64,000 bases of DNA from Thermohalobaculum sp039026375 (GCA_039026375.1 JBCCML010000021.1:1-64000); one strand, 5' to 3'. Shown: positions 9,122-18,215, counted from the stretch's first letter. Numbers and translations are program-made. Notes: generated by a model from the letters alone, not told the origin.

Positions 9122-9481
9122 ATGGCGAACAGCAAGAGAGATCTGTTCCAGAAACGCCGCATGCGCGTTCGGAGCAAACTACGCAAGTCGAACCGGGGTC
9201 GTTTGCGGATGAGCGTCCATCGCTCGTCCAAGAATATTTCAGTGCAGATCATCGACGATGTCCAGGGCGTAACGCTGGCGGCCGCTTCGTCGCTGGAGAC
9301 TGGCCTGGGCGTGGTCGGAAAGAACAACGTCGATGCTGCGGCCAAGGTGGGCACGGCAATTGCCGAGCGGGCCAAGGCCAAGGAGATCGATGAGGTCTAC
9401 TTCGACCGCGGTGGGTTCTTGTTCCACGGCAAGATAAAAGCACTTGCAGATGCTGCCCGCGAGGGCGGCCTGAAGTTCTAG
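9122..9481 (+). CDS. rplR: 50S ribosomal protein L18
   Basis: L18 (119 residues) brings 5S rRNA into the 50S subunit together with L5. The RLRMSVHRSSKNISVQIIDD stretch and the C-terminal YFDRGGFLFHGKIKALADAARE, noted by its FDRGG and HGK residues, are standard. It begins 11 nt after rplF. Confidence 0.97.
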   Translation: MANSKRDLFQKRRMRVRSKLRKSNRGRLRMSVHRSSKNISVQIIDDVQGVTLAAASSLETGLGVVGKNNVDAAAKVGTAIAERAKAKEIDEVYFDRGGFLFHGKIKALADAAREGGLKF

Positions 9482-9491
9482 GGAGACGGAC

Positions 9492-10082
9492 ATGGCAGAA
9501 CGTGACAATCGCGATGGTGGCCGTGGACGTGGCCGCCGCGACCGCCGGGAAGAGGAAACGCCGGAATTCGCCGACCGTCTGGTCGCCATCAACCGCGTCT
9601 CCAAGACGGTGAAGGGCGGTAAGCGCTTCGGTTTTGCGGCACTAGTGGTCGTGGGTGATCAAAAGGGCCGCGTCGGCTTCGGCTCGGGCAAGGCCAAAGA
9701 GGTCCCCGAGGCGATCCGAAAGGCAACGGAAGAGGCCAAGCGCCAGATGATCCGTGTGCCGCTGCGCGAAGGTCGCACGCTGCACCACGACATCAACGGT
9801 CGCTGGGGTGCTGGTAAGGTGATGATGCGCGCTGCCCCGGCGGGTACCGGTATCATCGCCGGTGGTCCGATGCGTGCCGTCTTTGAGATGCTGGGTGTGC
9901 AGGATGTCGTTGCGAAGTCGATCGGCAGCCAGAACCCATACAACATGGTTCGCGCGACCTTCGATGGCCTGAAAAAAGAGAACTCGCCTCGGATGGTTGC
10001 GGCGCGCCGTGGCAAGAAGGTATCGGACATTCTGCCTGCGCGTGAGCCGGTTGCCGAGCCAGAAGCGGCAACGGCAGAGTAA
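9492..10082 (+). CDS. rpsE: 30S ribosomal protein S5
   Basis: S5 (196 residues) is involved in mRNA unwinding and translational fidelity. The N-terminal extension is Arg/Gly-rich (about residues 1-20). The RNA-binding segment around RVSKTVKGGKRFGFAALVVVGD and the C-terminal AGGPMRAVFEMLGVQDVVAKS region are visible by their key residues. It is about 25-30 residues longer than E. coli S5, mostly from charged termini, which is normal in this group. Confidence 0.97.
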   Translation: MAERDNRDGGRGRGRRDRREEETPEFADRLVAINRVSKTVKGGKRFGFAALVVVGDQKGRVGFGSGKAKEVPEAIRKATEEAKRQMIRVPLREGRTLHHDINGRWGAGKVMMRAAPAGTGIIAGGPMRAVFEMLGVQDVVAKSIGSQNPYNMVRATFDGLKKENSPRMVAARRGKKVSDILPAREPVAEPEAATAE

Positions 10083-10093
10083 CGGGGGCAAGC

Positions 10094-10282
10094 ATGGCAA
10101 AGACGATCGTCGTTAAGCAGATCGGCAGCCCGATCCGCCGTCCGAAGGAACAGCGCGCCACGTTGCGCGGGCTGGGCCTCAACAAAATGCACAAGACCCG
10201 CGAGCTGGAGGACACGCCTTCGGTACGTGGCATGGTCAATAGCATCCCGCACCTCGCCGAGATCGTCGAAGAGCGGGGCTGA
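10094..10282 (+). CDS. rpmD: 50S ribosomal protein L30
   Basis: L30 (62 residues) is a small 50S protein. The sequence VKQIGSPIRRPKEQRATLRG and GLNKMHKTRELEDTPSVRGM is characteristic. It follows rpsE by 11 nt and is separated from rplO by 89 nt without an evident gene or strong hairpin. Confidence 0.96.
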   Translation: MAKTIVVKQIGSPIRRPKEQRATLRGLGLNKMHKTRELEDTPSVRGMVNSIPHLAEIVEERG

Positions 10283-10371
10283 TTGGTGGGGCCAGCCCCA
10301 ACCGACCAAGTTTGAAACCGTGGCGGTGGGGACGGACGCACGCCCCAGCGATCCGGTAGAGGAGATGCGTC

Positions 10372-10851
10372 ATGAGACTGAATGAACTTAGCGATAATCC
10401 GGGCGCCACCAAGCAACGCAAGCGCGTTGGTCGTGGTCCGGGCTCCGGCGTCGGCAAGACCGGTGGCCGGGGTATGAAGGGTCAGAAGTCGCGTTCCGGC
10501 GTGGCGATCAAAGGGTTTGAAGGCGGCCAGATGCCGCTGCACCGCCGTCTGCCGAAACGGGGCTTCAACAACCCGAACTCGAAGCGCCACGCGGTCGTTA
10601 ACCTGGCCAACATCCAGGCGTTCATCGACGCAGGCAAACTGGATGCCAGTGCGCCGATTGACGAAGCTGCTTTGGTGGCATCCGGCCTAGTGACCCGTCT
10701 GCGTGATGGTGTCCGCGTTTTGGGCCGGGGCGAGATCTCGGCGAAGGTCACGCTTGAAGTGACTGGCGCGTCGAAGTCCGCTGTCAGCGCAGTCGAGGCG
10801 GCTGGCGGCACGCTGACTGTCAAAACCGTGAGCGCTGACGCTGACACCTAA
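10372..10851 (+). CDS. rplO: 50S ribosomal protein L15
   Basis: L15 (159 residues) is a late-assembly 50S protein. The Gly/Arg-rich N-terminus RVGRGPGSGVGKTGGRGMKGQKSR and GFEGGQMPLHRRLPKRGF, noted by their key residues, are signatures. ATG 10372 follows a GAGGAGATG site. It precedes secY in the usual order, after an 83-nt gap. Confidence 0.97.
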   Translation: MRLNELSDNPGATKQRKRVGRGPGSGVGKTGGRGMKGQKSRSGVAIKGFEGGQMPLHRRLPKRGFNNPNSKRHAVVNLANIQAFIDAGKLDASAPIDEAALVASGLVTRLRDGVRVLGRGEISAKVTLEVTGASKSAVSAVEAAGGTLTVKTVSADADT

Positions 10852-10934
10852 TCGGCTAGCATTCGCCCCCTGGCGCAGCGTCGGTCCCAGTACTACCTGG
10901 ACTAGACGCGCGCAGGAAAGCTGAGGAGACCGCC

Positions 10935-12269
10935 ATGGCATCGGCTGCCGACCAAATGGCCGCCAACATGAGTTGGGGCGCTTTCGGGAAAGCAAAGGAT
11001 CTGCAAAGCCGGATCCTTTTTGCGTTGGGCCTGCTGATCGTCTACCGGCTGGGCACCTTCATCCCGATCCCGGGAATCGACGGCGACGTGCTGGCGCAGA
11101 TCGTCGAACAGACCCAGGGCGGCATTCTTGGCATCGCTTCGATGTTCACTGGCAACGCGCTGGCCCGAATGGCAATCTTCGCGCTGGGCATCATGCCCTA
11201 TATCTCGGCCGCGATCATCATGCAGTTGGCGACCTCCATGGTTCCCTCGCTTGAGCAGCTAAAGAAAGAGGGCGAGAGCGGGCGCAAGAAGATCAATCAA
11301 TATACGCGTTATGGAACAGTCCTGCTGGCCACAGTTCAGGCGTACGGGATGTCCATCGGTCTGCAATCGCAGCCCGGGCTGGTGCTGAATCCTGGCCTCT
11401 TCTTCACGGCGACAACGGTGATCACCCTTGTGGGTGGCACGATGTTCCTGATGTGGCTGGGGGAGCAGATCACCGCGCGCGGCATCGGCAACGGCATTTC
11501 GTTGATCATCTTTGTGGGCATCGTGGCCGAGCTCCCGTCGGCATTGGCGCAGTTCTTTGAGCTAGGCCGGACGGGTCAGTTGCAGACCATTGCCATCATC
11601 GGGATCATGATCATGGCAGTCGCGGTCATTTACGCGGTCGTCTACGTCGAGCGCGCGCAGCGACGCATTCTGATCCAGTACCCGAAGCGTCAGGTCGGCA
11701 ACCGGATGTATGGCGGGGAAAGCTCCCATCTACCGCTTAAGCTGAACACCGCCGGGGTCATCCCGCCGATCTTCGCGACCTCGCTGTTGCTGTTGCCCAC
11801 GACGGCAGCGAGCTTCTCGGCGAGCTCTGGGGATGTGGGCTTTCTGGGCGGGTTGGCGGCCTATATCGGACCAGGCCAGCCGCTCTACCTTATCCTGTTC
11901 GCCTCGATGATTGCGTTCTTTGTGTTCTTCTACACGGCCGTGGTCTTCAACCCGGATGACGTTGCCGACAACCTGAAGAAGCAGGGCGGCTATGTTCCAG
12001 GGATCAAACCGGGCAAACGCACGGCCGAGTATCTGGATTTTGTGCTGACGCGTCTGTCTGTGGTTGGGGCAATCTATCTCGTCCTGGTCTGCCTGTTGCC
12101 GGAGATCCTCAGGGCTGAATTGGCGGTGCCATTCTACTTCGGGGGCACATCTCTTCTGATCGTCGTCTCGGTGACAATGGATACGATCACACAGGTGCAA
12201 AGCCACCTACTGGCGCATCAGTACGAGGGTCTGATCGCCAAACAAAAAATCCGCGGAAAGCGGCGCTAA
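10935..12269 (+). CDS. secY: Protein translocase subunit SecY
   Basis: SecY (444 residues) is the pore of the Sec translocon in the inner membrane, working with SecE, SecG and SecA. Ten hydrophobic segments can be traced from LQSRILFALGLLIVYRLGTFIPIPG through the last near residue 400. The plug region, the YVERAQRRI cytosolic loop and the C-terminal loop PGKRTAEYLD are all recognisable. Start ATG 10935 follows GAGGAG. It closes the spc operon before adk. Confidence 0.98.
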   Translation: MASAADQMAANMSWGAFGKAKDLQSRILFALGLLIVYRLGTFIPIPGIDGDVLAQIVEQTQGGILGIASMFTGNALARMAIFALGIMPYISAAIIMQLATSMVPSLEQLKKEGESGRKKINQYTRYGTVLLATVQAYGMSIGLQSQPGLVLNPGLFFTATTVITLVGGTMFLMWLGEQITARGIGNGISLIIFVGIVAELPSALAQFFELGRTGQLQTIAIIGIMIMAVAVIYAVVYVERAQRRILIQYPKRQVGNRMYGGESSHLPLKLNTAGVIPPIFATSLLLLPTTAASFSASSGDVGFLGGLAAYIGPGQPLYLILFASMIAFFVFFYTAVVFNPDDVADNLKKQGGYVPGIKPGKRTAEYLDFVLTRLSVVGAIYLVLVCLLPEILRAELAVPFYFGGTSLLIVVSVTMDTITQVQSHLLAHQYEGLIAKQKIRGKRR

Positions 12270-12280
12270 GGGGAAACGCT

Positions 12281-12856
12281 ATGAACATCATTCTGCTTGG
12301 CCCGCCGGGGGCGGGTAAAGGCACGCAGGCAAGCGTACTGGTGGAACGAGACGGCATGGTGCAGCTGTCAACCGGTGACATGCTGCGCGCTGCTGTGAAA
12401 GCGGGAACCGATGTTGGCTTGAAGGCAAAGGCCGTCATGGAATCGGGTCAACTTGTGTCAGACGACATCGTGATCGGTGTTGTGTCCGAGCGGTTGGATC
12501 AACCGGATGTCCAAAGCGGTGTGATATTCGACGGCTTCCCCCGAACGACGGCACAGGCCGAGGCTTTGGACAAGCTGTTGGCCGAGAAGGGCATGGCACT
12601 TGATGCTGTCATCGAGATGCAGGTGCGCGATGAGCTGCTCGTCGACCGGATCAAGACCCGGGCCGCGCAGTCTGGCGGCACCCGAGCGGACGACAACGAA
12701 GAAACGCTGAAGGAGCGCCTAGCTGTCTACCATTCCGAAACCGCGCCTTTGATCGGCTACTATCGCGGCACCGGAAAGTTGAAGTCGGTAGATGGCATGG
12801 CCGAAATCGAACAGGTAACAGCGTCGATCGCCCAGGTTTTGGGGGTCGATGCGTAA
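12281..12856 (+). CDS. adk: Adenylate kinase, short-lid form
   Basis: Adenylate kinase (191 residues) interconverts ATP plus AMP with two ADP in the cytosol. The P-loop GPPGAGKGTQ is at residues 7-16, and FDGFPRT and the AMP-binding STGDMLR are present. The lid is the short version: between DRI and the following helix there are only about 15 residues and no zinc-type Cys set, so the protein is shorter than the 214-residue E. coli enzyme. It starts 11 nt after secY. Confidence 0.97.
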   Translation: MNIILLGPPGAGKGTQASVLVERDGMVQLSTGDMLRAAVKAGTDVGLKAKAVMESGQLVSDDIVIGVVSERLDQPDVQSGVIFDGFPRTTAQAEALDKLLAEKGMALDAVIEMQVRDELLVDRIKTRAAQSGGTRADDNEETLKERLAVYHSETAPLIGYYRGTGKLKSVDGMAEIEQVTASIAQVLGVDA

Positions 12857-12861
12857 GCCAC

Positions 12862-12920
12862 TTGACAAATAAGGAGCGCGCTAGCTTAAGGCTTGACCGA
12901 ATAAGGCCTCTGCCTATATT
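12862..12920 (+). promoter_or_regulatory. Tandem sigma-70-like promoters upstream of rpsM
   Basis: TTGACC (12893-12898) and TATATT (12915-12920) are separated by 16 nt, a near-consensus promoter. A second, perfect -35 TTGACA lies at 12862-12867, with only weak -10 candidates around 12881-12890. They occupy the 127-nt gap between adk and rpsM, consistent with independent transcription of the alpha operon. Confidence 0.65.
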
Positions 12921-12983
12921 GGCGCGCTTCCTGCAGACAGAGAATCAGGCCCGCACGGGCCCAGTGACGAGACGGAGAGCACA

Positions 12984-13352
12984 GTGGCCCGCATTGCAGG
13001 CGTAAACATTCCAACGGCCAAGCGCGTCCACATCGCGCTGACCTATATCCACGGCATTGGCCAGAGCACGGCAGAGACGATCTGTGACAACGTTGGCATC
13101 ACGCGCGAACGGCGCGTGAATGAATTGTCCGATGCCGAAGTGCTTGCCGTCCGCGAATATATCGATGGCAATCTTATGGTCGAAGGTGACCTTCGGCGCG
13201 AACGCATGGTCAACATCAAGCGTCTGATGGATTTGGGCTGCTATCGCGGCCTGCGCCACCGCCGGGGCCTGCCGGTTCGCGGCCAGCGTACTCACACGAA
13301 TGCGCGCACGCGCAAGGGCCCGGCCAAGCCGATCGCCGGCAAAAAGAAGTAA
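12984..13352 (+). CDS. rpsM: 30S ribosomal protein S13
   Basis: S13 (122 residues) contacts the P-site tRNA and the 50S subunit. The start is GTG: MARIAGVNIPTAKRVHIALTYIHGIG, noted by its ARIAGVNIP residues. The C-terminus RGLPVRGQRTHTNARTRKGP is typical. It opens the alpha operon behind promoter-like elements, with GGAGAG upstream. Confidence 0.97.
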   Translation: MARIAGVNIPTAKRVHIALTYIHGIGQSTAETICDNVGITRERRVNELSDAEVLAVREYIDGNLMVEGDLRRERMVNIKRLMDLGCYRGLRHRRGLPVRGQRTHTNARTRKGPAKPIAGKKK

Positions 13353-13362
13353 GAGGGCATAG

Positions 13363-13752
13363 ATGGCACGCGAACGCCAGCGCACGCGGCGCAAGGTCTC
13401 CAAGAACATCACGGCGGGTGTTGCCCACGTGAATTCATCTTTCAACAACACGATCATCACTATCGCGGATGCTCAGGGCAACGTGATCTCATGGTCGTCA
13501 TCGGGACACATGAACTTCAAGGGCTCGCGAAAGTCGACGCCGTATGCGGCGCAGATGGCTGCGGAGGATGCGGGCCGCAAAGCGCAAGAGCACGGCGTAC
13601 GGACGCTCGAAGTGATGGTTCAGGGACCAGGTTCGGGCCGCGAGTCGGCACTGCGTGCGCTGCAGGCGGTGGGCTTCACGGTGACGGCGATCAAAGATGT
13701 GACCCCCATCGCACACAATGGTTGCCGACCGCCGAAGCGCCGCCGCGTCTGA
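13363..13752 (+). CDS. rpsK: 30S ribosomal protein S11
   Basis: S11 (129 residues) forms part of the 30S platform near the E site. GVAHVNSSFNNTIITI and the C-terminal DVTPIAHNGCRPPKRRRV are diagnostic. It follows rpsM by 10 nt. Note that rpsD, found here in E. coli, is absent, as is normal in alphaproteobacteria. Confidence 0.98.
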   Translation: MARERQRTRRKVSKNITAGVAHVNSSFNNTIITIADAQGNVISWSSSGHMNFKGSRKSTPYAAQMAAEDAGRKAQEHGVRTLEVMVQGPGSGRESALRALQAVGFTVTAIKDVTPIAHNGCRPPKRRRV

Positions 13753-13776
13753 CGCGACGTCGTGACCGTCTTTGGG

Positions 13777-13805
13777 GGGCCCGGCTCGATTGTGAGCGCG
13801 GGCCC
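13777..13805 (+). terminator. GC-rich hairpin between rpsK and rpoA
   Basis: GGGCCCGGCTC (13777-13787) pairs with GAGCGCGGGCCC (13794-13805) around a 6-nt loop, with one bulged G. There is no T-run, so it may be a pause, attenuation or mRNA-processing element rather than a full terminator; rpoA would otherwise be cut off from its promoter. Confidence 0.5.
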
Positions 13806-13866
13806 GTTCAGTTTCCTCGGGTGCATCTTGGCAGGGATCGGCTGAGACGCGAGCATGGAGGGCAAG

Positions 13867-14883
13867 ATGATCCACAAGAACTGGCAGGAACTGATCAAGC
13901 CGAACAAGCTTGAAACAACACCGGGCGCGGACCCGATGCGCAAGGCGACGGCTGTCGCCGAACCGTTGGAGCGTGGCTTCGGTCTGACGCTGGGCAATGC
14001 GCTTCGCCGCGTGCTCCTGTCGTCGCTGCAAGGTGCGGCGGTGTCTGCGGTGCAGATCGACGGCGTTCTTCATGAGTTCTCTTCGGTTGCCGGTGTCCGC
14101 GAGGACGTCACCGACATCGTGCTGAACCTGAAGGGTCTGGCCATTGCGATGGACAGCGAAGGCACTAAGCGCCTGGCGCTGACCGCGACGGGGCCTGGTG
14201 TGGTGACCGCCGCCGACATCACCGAGATTGCCGGCGTCGAAATCGTCAACAAGGACCATGTGATCTGTCACTTGGACGACGGTGCGACGGTGCACATGGA
14301 GCTAACGGTCTCGACCGGTAAAGGCTATGTGGCTGCCGATAAGAACCGTCCGGAAGACGCCCCGATCGGTTTTGTGCCGGTGGATGCGATTTATTCGCCC
14401 GTAAAGCGCGTCAGTTACAAGGTCGACCCGACCCGTGAGGGGCAGGTTCTGGACTATGACAAGCTGTCTATCACGGTCGAGACGAACGGCACGATCAGCC
14501 CTGACGATGCGCTGGCTTATGCCGCGCGCATTTTGCAGGACCAGTTGCAGACCTTCATCAACTTCGAGGAGCCGCGCGAGGCCGGTCGCTCGGAAGAAGA
14601 CGATGGATTGGAGTTCAACCCGCTGCTTCTGAAGAAGGTCGACGAGCTGGAGTTGAGCGTGCGCTCTGCGAACTGCTTGAAGAACGACAACATCGTCTAT
14701 ATCGGCGATCTCATTCAGAAGACCGAGGCGGAGATGCTGCGTACGCCGAACTTCGGCCGCAAGTCTCTGAACGAGATCAAGGAAGTCTTGACGACGATGG
14801 GTCTTCACCTGGGAATGGATGTCCCGGATTGGCCGCCCGACAACATCGAGGATCTGGCTAAGAAGTTCGAAGATCAGTTCTAA
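13867..14883 (+). CDS. rpoA: DNA-directed RNA polymerase alpha subunit
   Basis: RpoA (338 residues) dimerises to assemble RNA polymerase and its C-terminal domain contacts UP elements and activators. The N-terminal domain shows EPLERGFGLTLGNALRRVLLSS, noted by GFGxTLGNALRR. The C-terminal domain begins around residue 255 with ELELSVRSANCLKND and contains TPNFGRKSLNEIKEVL. I chose ATG 13867 because GGAGGGC lies just before it and the length equals the usual one for the group; ATG 13855 would put the ribosome-binding site inside the gene. Confidence 0.97.
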   Translation: MIHKNWQELIKPNKLETTPGADPMRKATAVAEPLERGFGLTLGNALRRVLLSSLQGAAVSAVQIDGVLHEFSSVAGVREDVTDIVLNLKGLAIAMDSEGTKRLALTATGPGVVTAADITEIAGVEIVNKDHVICHLDDGATVHMELTVSTGKGYVAADKNRPEDAPIGFVPVDAIYSPVKRVSYKVDPTREGQVLDYDKLSITVETNGTISPDDALAYAARILQDQLQTFINFEEPREAGRSEEDDGLEFNPLLLKKVDELELSVRSANCLKNDNIVYIGDLIQKTEAEMLRTPNFGRKSLNEIKEVLTTMGLHLGMDVPDWPPDNIEDLAKKFEDQF

Positions 14884-14890
14884 ACACCTT

Positions 14891-14911
14891 GGGGGCGTGG
14901 TTTGCGCCCCC
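14891..14911 (+). terminator. Hairpin between rpoA and rplQ
   Basis: GGGGGCG (14891-14897) pairs perfectly with CGCCCCC (14905-14911) around a 7-nt loop, 8 nt after the rpoA stop. No T-run follows, so partial termination or 3'-end protection is more likely than complete termination. Confidence 0.5.
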
Positions 14912-14989
14912 ACTTACGACCCGGGCCACCGCCCCAAGGAGGTCGCCGACAGATGCGGCCGGACAAAGTATAAATGAACGGAGAAGACG

Positions 14990-15406
14990 ATGAGACACGG
15001 ATTTGCCCATCGGCGCCTTAACCGCACGCCGGAACACCGAAAAGCAATGCTGGCCAACATGGCCTGCTCGCTGATCGAACACGAACAGATCAAAACAACG
15101 CTGCCCAAGGCCAAAGAAATGAAGGCCTACATGGACAAGTTGGTGACTTTGGCCAAGCGTGGCGATCTGCATGCTCGCCGTCAAGCCGCGGCGCGGATCA
15201 AGCAGGCACCTGCCGTCGCGAAGCTGTTCAGCACATTGGCCGAGCGCTACCAGGACCGGTCTGGCGGGTACACCCGCGTCTTGAAAGCGGGCTTCCGCTA
15301 CGGTGATATGGCGCCAATGGCGATCATCGAGTTGGTCGAACGCGATCCCGAAGCCAAAGGCGCGGGTGACCGGGCGCGCCTGGCTGCCGAAGAGGCCGCT
15401 GAATAG
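14990..15406 (+). CDS. rplQ: 50S ribosomal protein L17
   Basis: L17 (138 residues) lies at the 50S solvent side near the exit tunnel. MRHGFAHRRLNRTPEHRKAMLANM is the family N-terminus, noted by its MRH and LNR residues, and GGYTRVLKAGFRYGDMAPMAIIEL is the conserved C-terminal part. It ends the ribosomal block. Only a weak 5-bp hairpin (CCGCT 15418-15422 with AGCGG 15429-15433) follows it. Confidence 0.97.
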   Translation: MRHGFAHRRLNRTPEHRKAMLANMACSLIEHEQIKTTLPKAKEMKAYMDKLVTLAKRGDLHARRQAAARIKQAPAVAKLFSTLAERYQDRSGGYTRVLKAGFRYGDMAPMAIIELVERDPEAKGAGDRARLAAEEAAE

Positions 15407-15480
15407 GTTTGATGCCGCCGCTTTAACCAGCGGGTCACATTCTTTAAGGTGCGCCGAGGCCGTCTCGACAGGGGTTTGCC

Positions 15481-16908
15481 ATGGCGCACCGCAGCTTTCC
15501 CAGATTTTTTGTTTGGCTGTCTCTCAGCCTTATGACTCTGGTAGCCTGGCCTGCTGTTGGCGACGGCGGGGCAGCGCCGAGGGCCGTGCCGCAATCTGCC
15601 GCTGAGATCACACTTAGCTTTGCACCGATTGTGCGCCAAACCGCCCCCGCCGTGGTGAACATCTATACCCGGAAAGTCGCCCGGCGGCGTACCAGTCCAT
15701 TCGCGGGCGATCCGTTCTTCGAGCGCTTCTTCCAGGACATGTTTCCAGGTCGCGCGGGTAGCGGCCGGCGGATCGAGAATTCCCTGGGTTCTGGCGTCAT
15801 CGTGCAGAGCGGCGGCATCATCGTGTCCAACTACCATGTCATAGAAGGCGCTGACGAGATCACAGTCATCTTGCAGGATCGGCGCGAGTTCCCAGCCGAA
15901 GTCATCTTTGAAGATCCCAAATCTGACTTGGCGGTGCTTCGCGTGAAGGGCGCAGTCGACCTTCCGACGCTGGAGTTTCGCGACTCCGATACGCTGGAGG
16001 TCGGCGATTTGGTCCTGGCGATAGGAAACCCCTTCGGTGTCGGTCAGACAGTAACCAGTGGCATCATCTCGGGCCTGTCCCGTTCTGCCGGCACGGCAGA
16101 TGACGGTGTCTTCATTCAGACCGATGCGGCGATCAACCCGGGCAACTCTGGTGGTGCGCTTGTCGACGTTGCAGGGCGTCTGGTTGGCATCAACACTGCG
16201 ATTTTGTCCCGCTCTGGTGGCTCGAACGGGATCGGTTTTGCCGTACCTGCAAATCTGGTCGCACGCGTGGTTGAAGCTGCGGTGGCCGGCCAGACGCAGC
16301 TGACCCGCCCGTGGTTTGGCTATGACGGGGACGAGGTCGACGGCGAATTGGCGGCAGCGTTGGGATTGCCCAACCCCGTGGGTGTCCACGTGGATGCACT
16401 TTATCCGGGTGGCCCGTTCGCCGAGGCGGGTGTCCTGCTGGGAGACGTCATCGTCGAAATTGACGGCCTAACCGTGAATGCACCTAGGGAATTGGACTTT
16501 CGGGCGTCTACCGAACGGTTGGGGGAAACGATCGACCTGACGTTATGGCGCGATGGCGCCTACGTGGATCTTGCTGTCGTTCTCACGGCTGCCGAGGATA
16601 GCCCGCCAAGTGATCGTCGGACCCTGAAACGAGGACAGGGCTTGCCCGGGCTTACGGTCACAAACATCAATCCCGCGGTGCTGCAGGAGACGGGGCTTAG
16701 CGTCGACAGCCAGGGCATCCTGGTCTTGCAAACGCAGGGACCGGCACGTCGCGTCGGGCTGCGCCCCGGCGACCTGATCAGAACCGTAAACGGCGCGACG
16801 GTCAGGGATGTCGCCGAACTGGCCGAGCATTTGAACACCGCGGTTGGCCAGACTGAGTTGGGGGTCGAGCGTCAAGGCCGACAAGGCGTTGTCCGGTATC
16901 GGCGATGA
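15481..16908 (+). CDS. Periplasmic Deg/HtrA-type serine protease
   Basis: A 475-residue secreted trypsin-like protease that should degrade or refold damaged envelope proteins. Residues 1-27 form a signal peptide. The catalytic triad is visible: His119 in SNYHVIEG, Asp149 in SDLAVL and Ser223 in NPGNSGGAL. Two PDZ domains follow, at about residues 275-370 and 385-470. The stop overlaps rarA by 4 nt (ATGA). It belongs to the DegP/DegQ/DegS family; which member cannot be fixed, but two PDZ domains favour DegP/DegQ over DegS. The rarA-crcB-rlu downstream context gives no hint of substrate. Confidence 0.92.
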   Translation: MAHRSFPRFFVWLSLSLMTLVAWPAVGDGGAAPRAVPQSAAEITLSFAPIVRQTAPAVVNIYTRKVARRRTSPFAGDPFFERFFQDMFPGRAGSGRRIENSLGSGVIVQSGGIIVSNYHVIEGADEITVILQDRREFPAEVIFEDPKSDLAVLRVKGAVDLPTLEFRDSDTLEVGDLVLAIGNPFGVGQTVTSGIISGLSRSAGTADDGVFIQTDAAINPGNSGGALVDVAGRLVGINTAILSRSGGSNGIGFAVPANLVARVVEAAVAGQTQLTRPWFGYDGDEVDGELAAALGLPNPVGVHVDALYPGGPFAEAGVLLGDVIVEIDGLTVNAPRELDFRASTERLGETIDLTLWRDGAYVDLAVVLTAAEDSPPSDRRTLKRGQGLPGLTVTNINPAVLQETGLSVDSQGILVLQTQGPARRVGLRPGDLIRTVNGATVRDVAELAEHLNTAVGQTELGVERQGRQGVVRYRR

Positions 16909-18215
16909 CAATGCCGGATCTATTCGGTGACGCGCCTCAACCGTCGGAAGGCCCGCGTCCGCTGGCCGATCGTATGCGCCCAACGCAATTATCCGATGTG
17001 GTCGGACAGGATCATGTCCTAGGGCCGACCGCACCGTTGGGCGCCGCAATCGCTGCCGGCGAATTGGGATCGATCATCCTTTGGGGGCCTCCGGGGGTCG
17101 GAAAGACAACGATCGCGCGCCTCTTGGCCGATGCCACAGACATGGCCTTCGAGCAGATCAGTGCCATTTTCACCGGTGTGGCGGACCTGAAAAAGGTCTT
17201 CGAGGCGGCGCGGCTAAGACATGCACAGGGCCGCGCAACGCTATTGTTTGTGGACGAGATCCATCGCTTTAACAAAGCACAGCAGGACGGGTTCTTGCCG
17301 CATATGGAGCAAGGGCGGATCGTGTTGGTGGGCGCGACGACAGAAAACCCTTCGTTCGAGTTGAATGCAGCGCTCCTTAGCCGCGCGCAGGTGCTGCAAC
17401 TGCGCCGTTTGGACGAGGTGGCGCTCAGCCAGATCTTGTCGCGGGCCGAACAGGATGTGGGTGTTCTGCCACTTGCCGACGATGCCCGGTCCCGATTGAT
17501 CGAGATGGCTGATGGCGATGGCCGAACTCTGCTGAACTTGATCGAACAAGTGACCCATCTGACAGGCGGGCCCTTCGGTGCTGCAGACCTTTCGCGACGT
17601 CTGAACCGACGAGCGCCAGTCTACGACAAAAGCGGAGATGGCCATTACAATCTTATATCTGCGCTTCATAAATCGGTGCGCGGGTCAGACCCCGATGCCG
17701 CGCTCTATTGGTTTACCCGGATGTTAGAGGGCGGCGAGGACGCGCGCTATCTTGCCCGCCGCATTACGCGCATGGCGGTCGAAGACATCGGGCTTGCTGA
17801 TCCGAATGCGTTGGACCGTTGCTTGGCGGCATGGAATGCGTTCGAACGGCTCGGTTCGCCCGAGGGAGAGTTGGCGCTGGCGAATGCTGTCGTCTACCTC
17901 GCATTGGCGCCTAAGTCGAATGCTGCCTACATGGCCTACAACGCGGCGCGCCGTTCAGCGGCAGACACAGGCTCGGCCCCGCCGCCTGCACATATCCTGA
18001 ACGCGCCGACGCGATTGATGAAAGATATGGGTTATGGTCACGACTACGCCTACGACCATGATGCCGAAGATGGTTTCTCTGGCCAGTTCTACTTTCCTGA
18101 CGGGTTTGAGCGGCCAACGTTCTACAAGCCTGTCGCCCGAGGTTTCGAGCGCGAGTTAGAAAAGCGCATGAGCTACTTCGCAAAGTTGCGCGCCGAACGG
18201 GGGGCGCATGATTGA
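16905..18215 (+). CDS. rarA: Replication-associated recombination protein A (AAA ATPase)
   Basis: RarA (436 residues; also MgsA, Mgs1/WRNIP1 family) is a clamp-loader-like ATPase acting at stalled replication forks. Walker A GPPGVGKT is at residues 61-68 and Walker B LLFVDEIHR around 113-121; the sensor region VGATTENPSFELN and the RarA-specific C-terminal tetramerisation domain with AYMAYNAAR and YFPDGFERPTFYKP are present. ATG 16905 overlaps the protease stop; ATG 16911 is a possible alternative. It overlaps crcB by 8 nt. Confidence 0.95.
   Translation: MTMPDLFGDAPQPSEGPRPLADRMRPTQLSDVVGQDHVLGPTAPLGAAIAAGELGSIILWGPPGVGKTTIARLLADATDMAFEQISAIFTGVADLKKVFEAARLRHAQGRATLLFVDEIHRFNKAQQDGFLPHMEQGRIVLVGATTENPSFELNAALLSRAQVLQLRRLDEVALSQILSRAEQDVGVLPLADDARSRLIEMADGDGRTLLNLIEQVTHLTGGPFGAADLSRRLNRRAPVYDKSGDGHYNLISALHKSVRGSDPDAALYWFTRMLEGGEDARYLARRITRMAVEDIGLADPNALDRCLAAWNAFERLGSPEGELALANAVVYLALAPKSNAAYMAYNAARRSAADTGSAPPPAHILNAPTRLMKDMGYGHDYAYDHDAEDGFSGQFYFPDGFERPTFYKPVARGFERELEKRMSYFAKLRAERGAHD

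Noticed and set aside
15407..15480. Terminator after rplQ
   Set aside because: Only a 5-bp stem (CCGCT with AGCGG) and no T-run; too weak to call.
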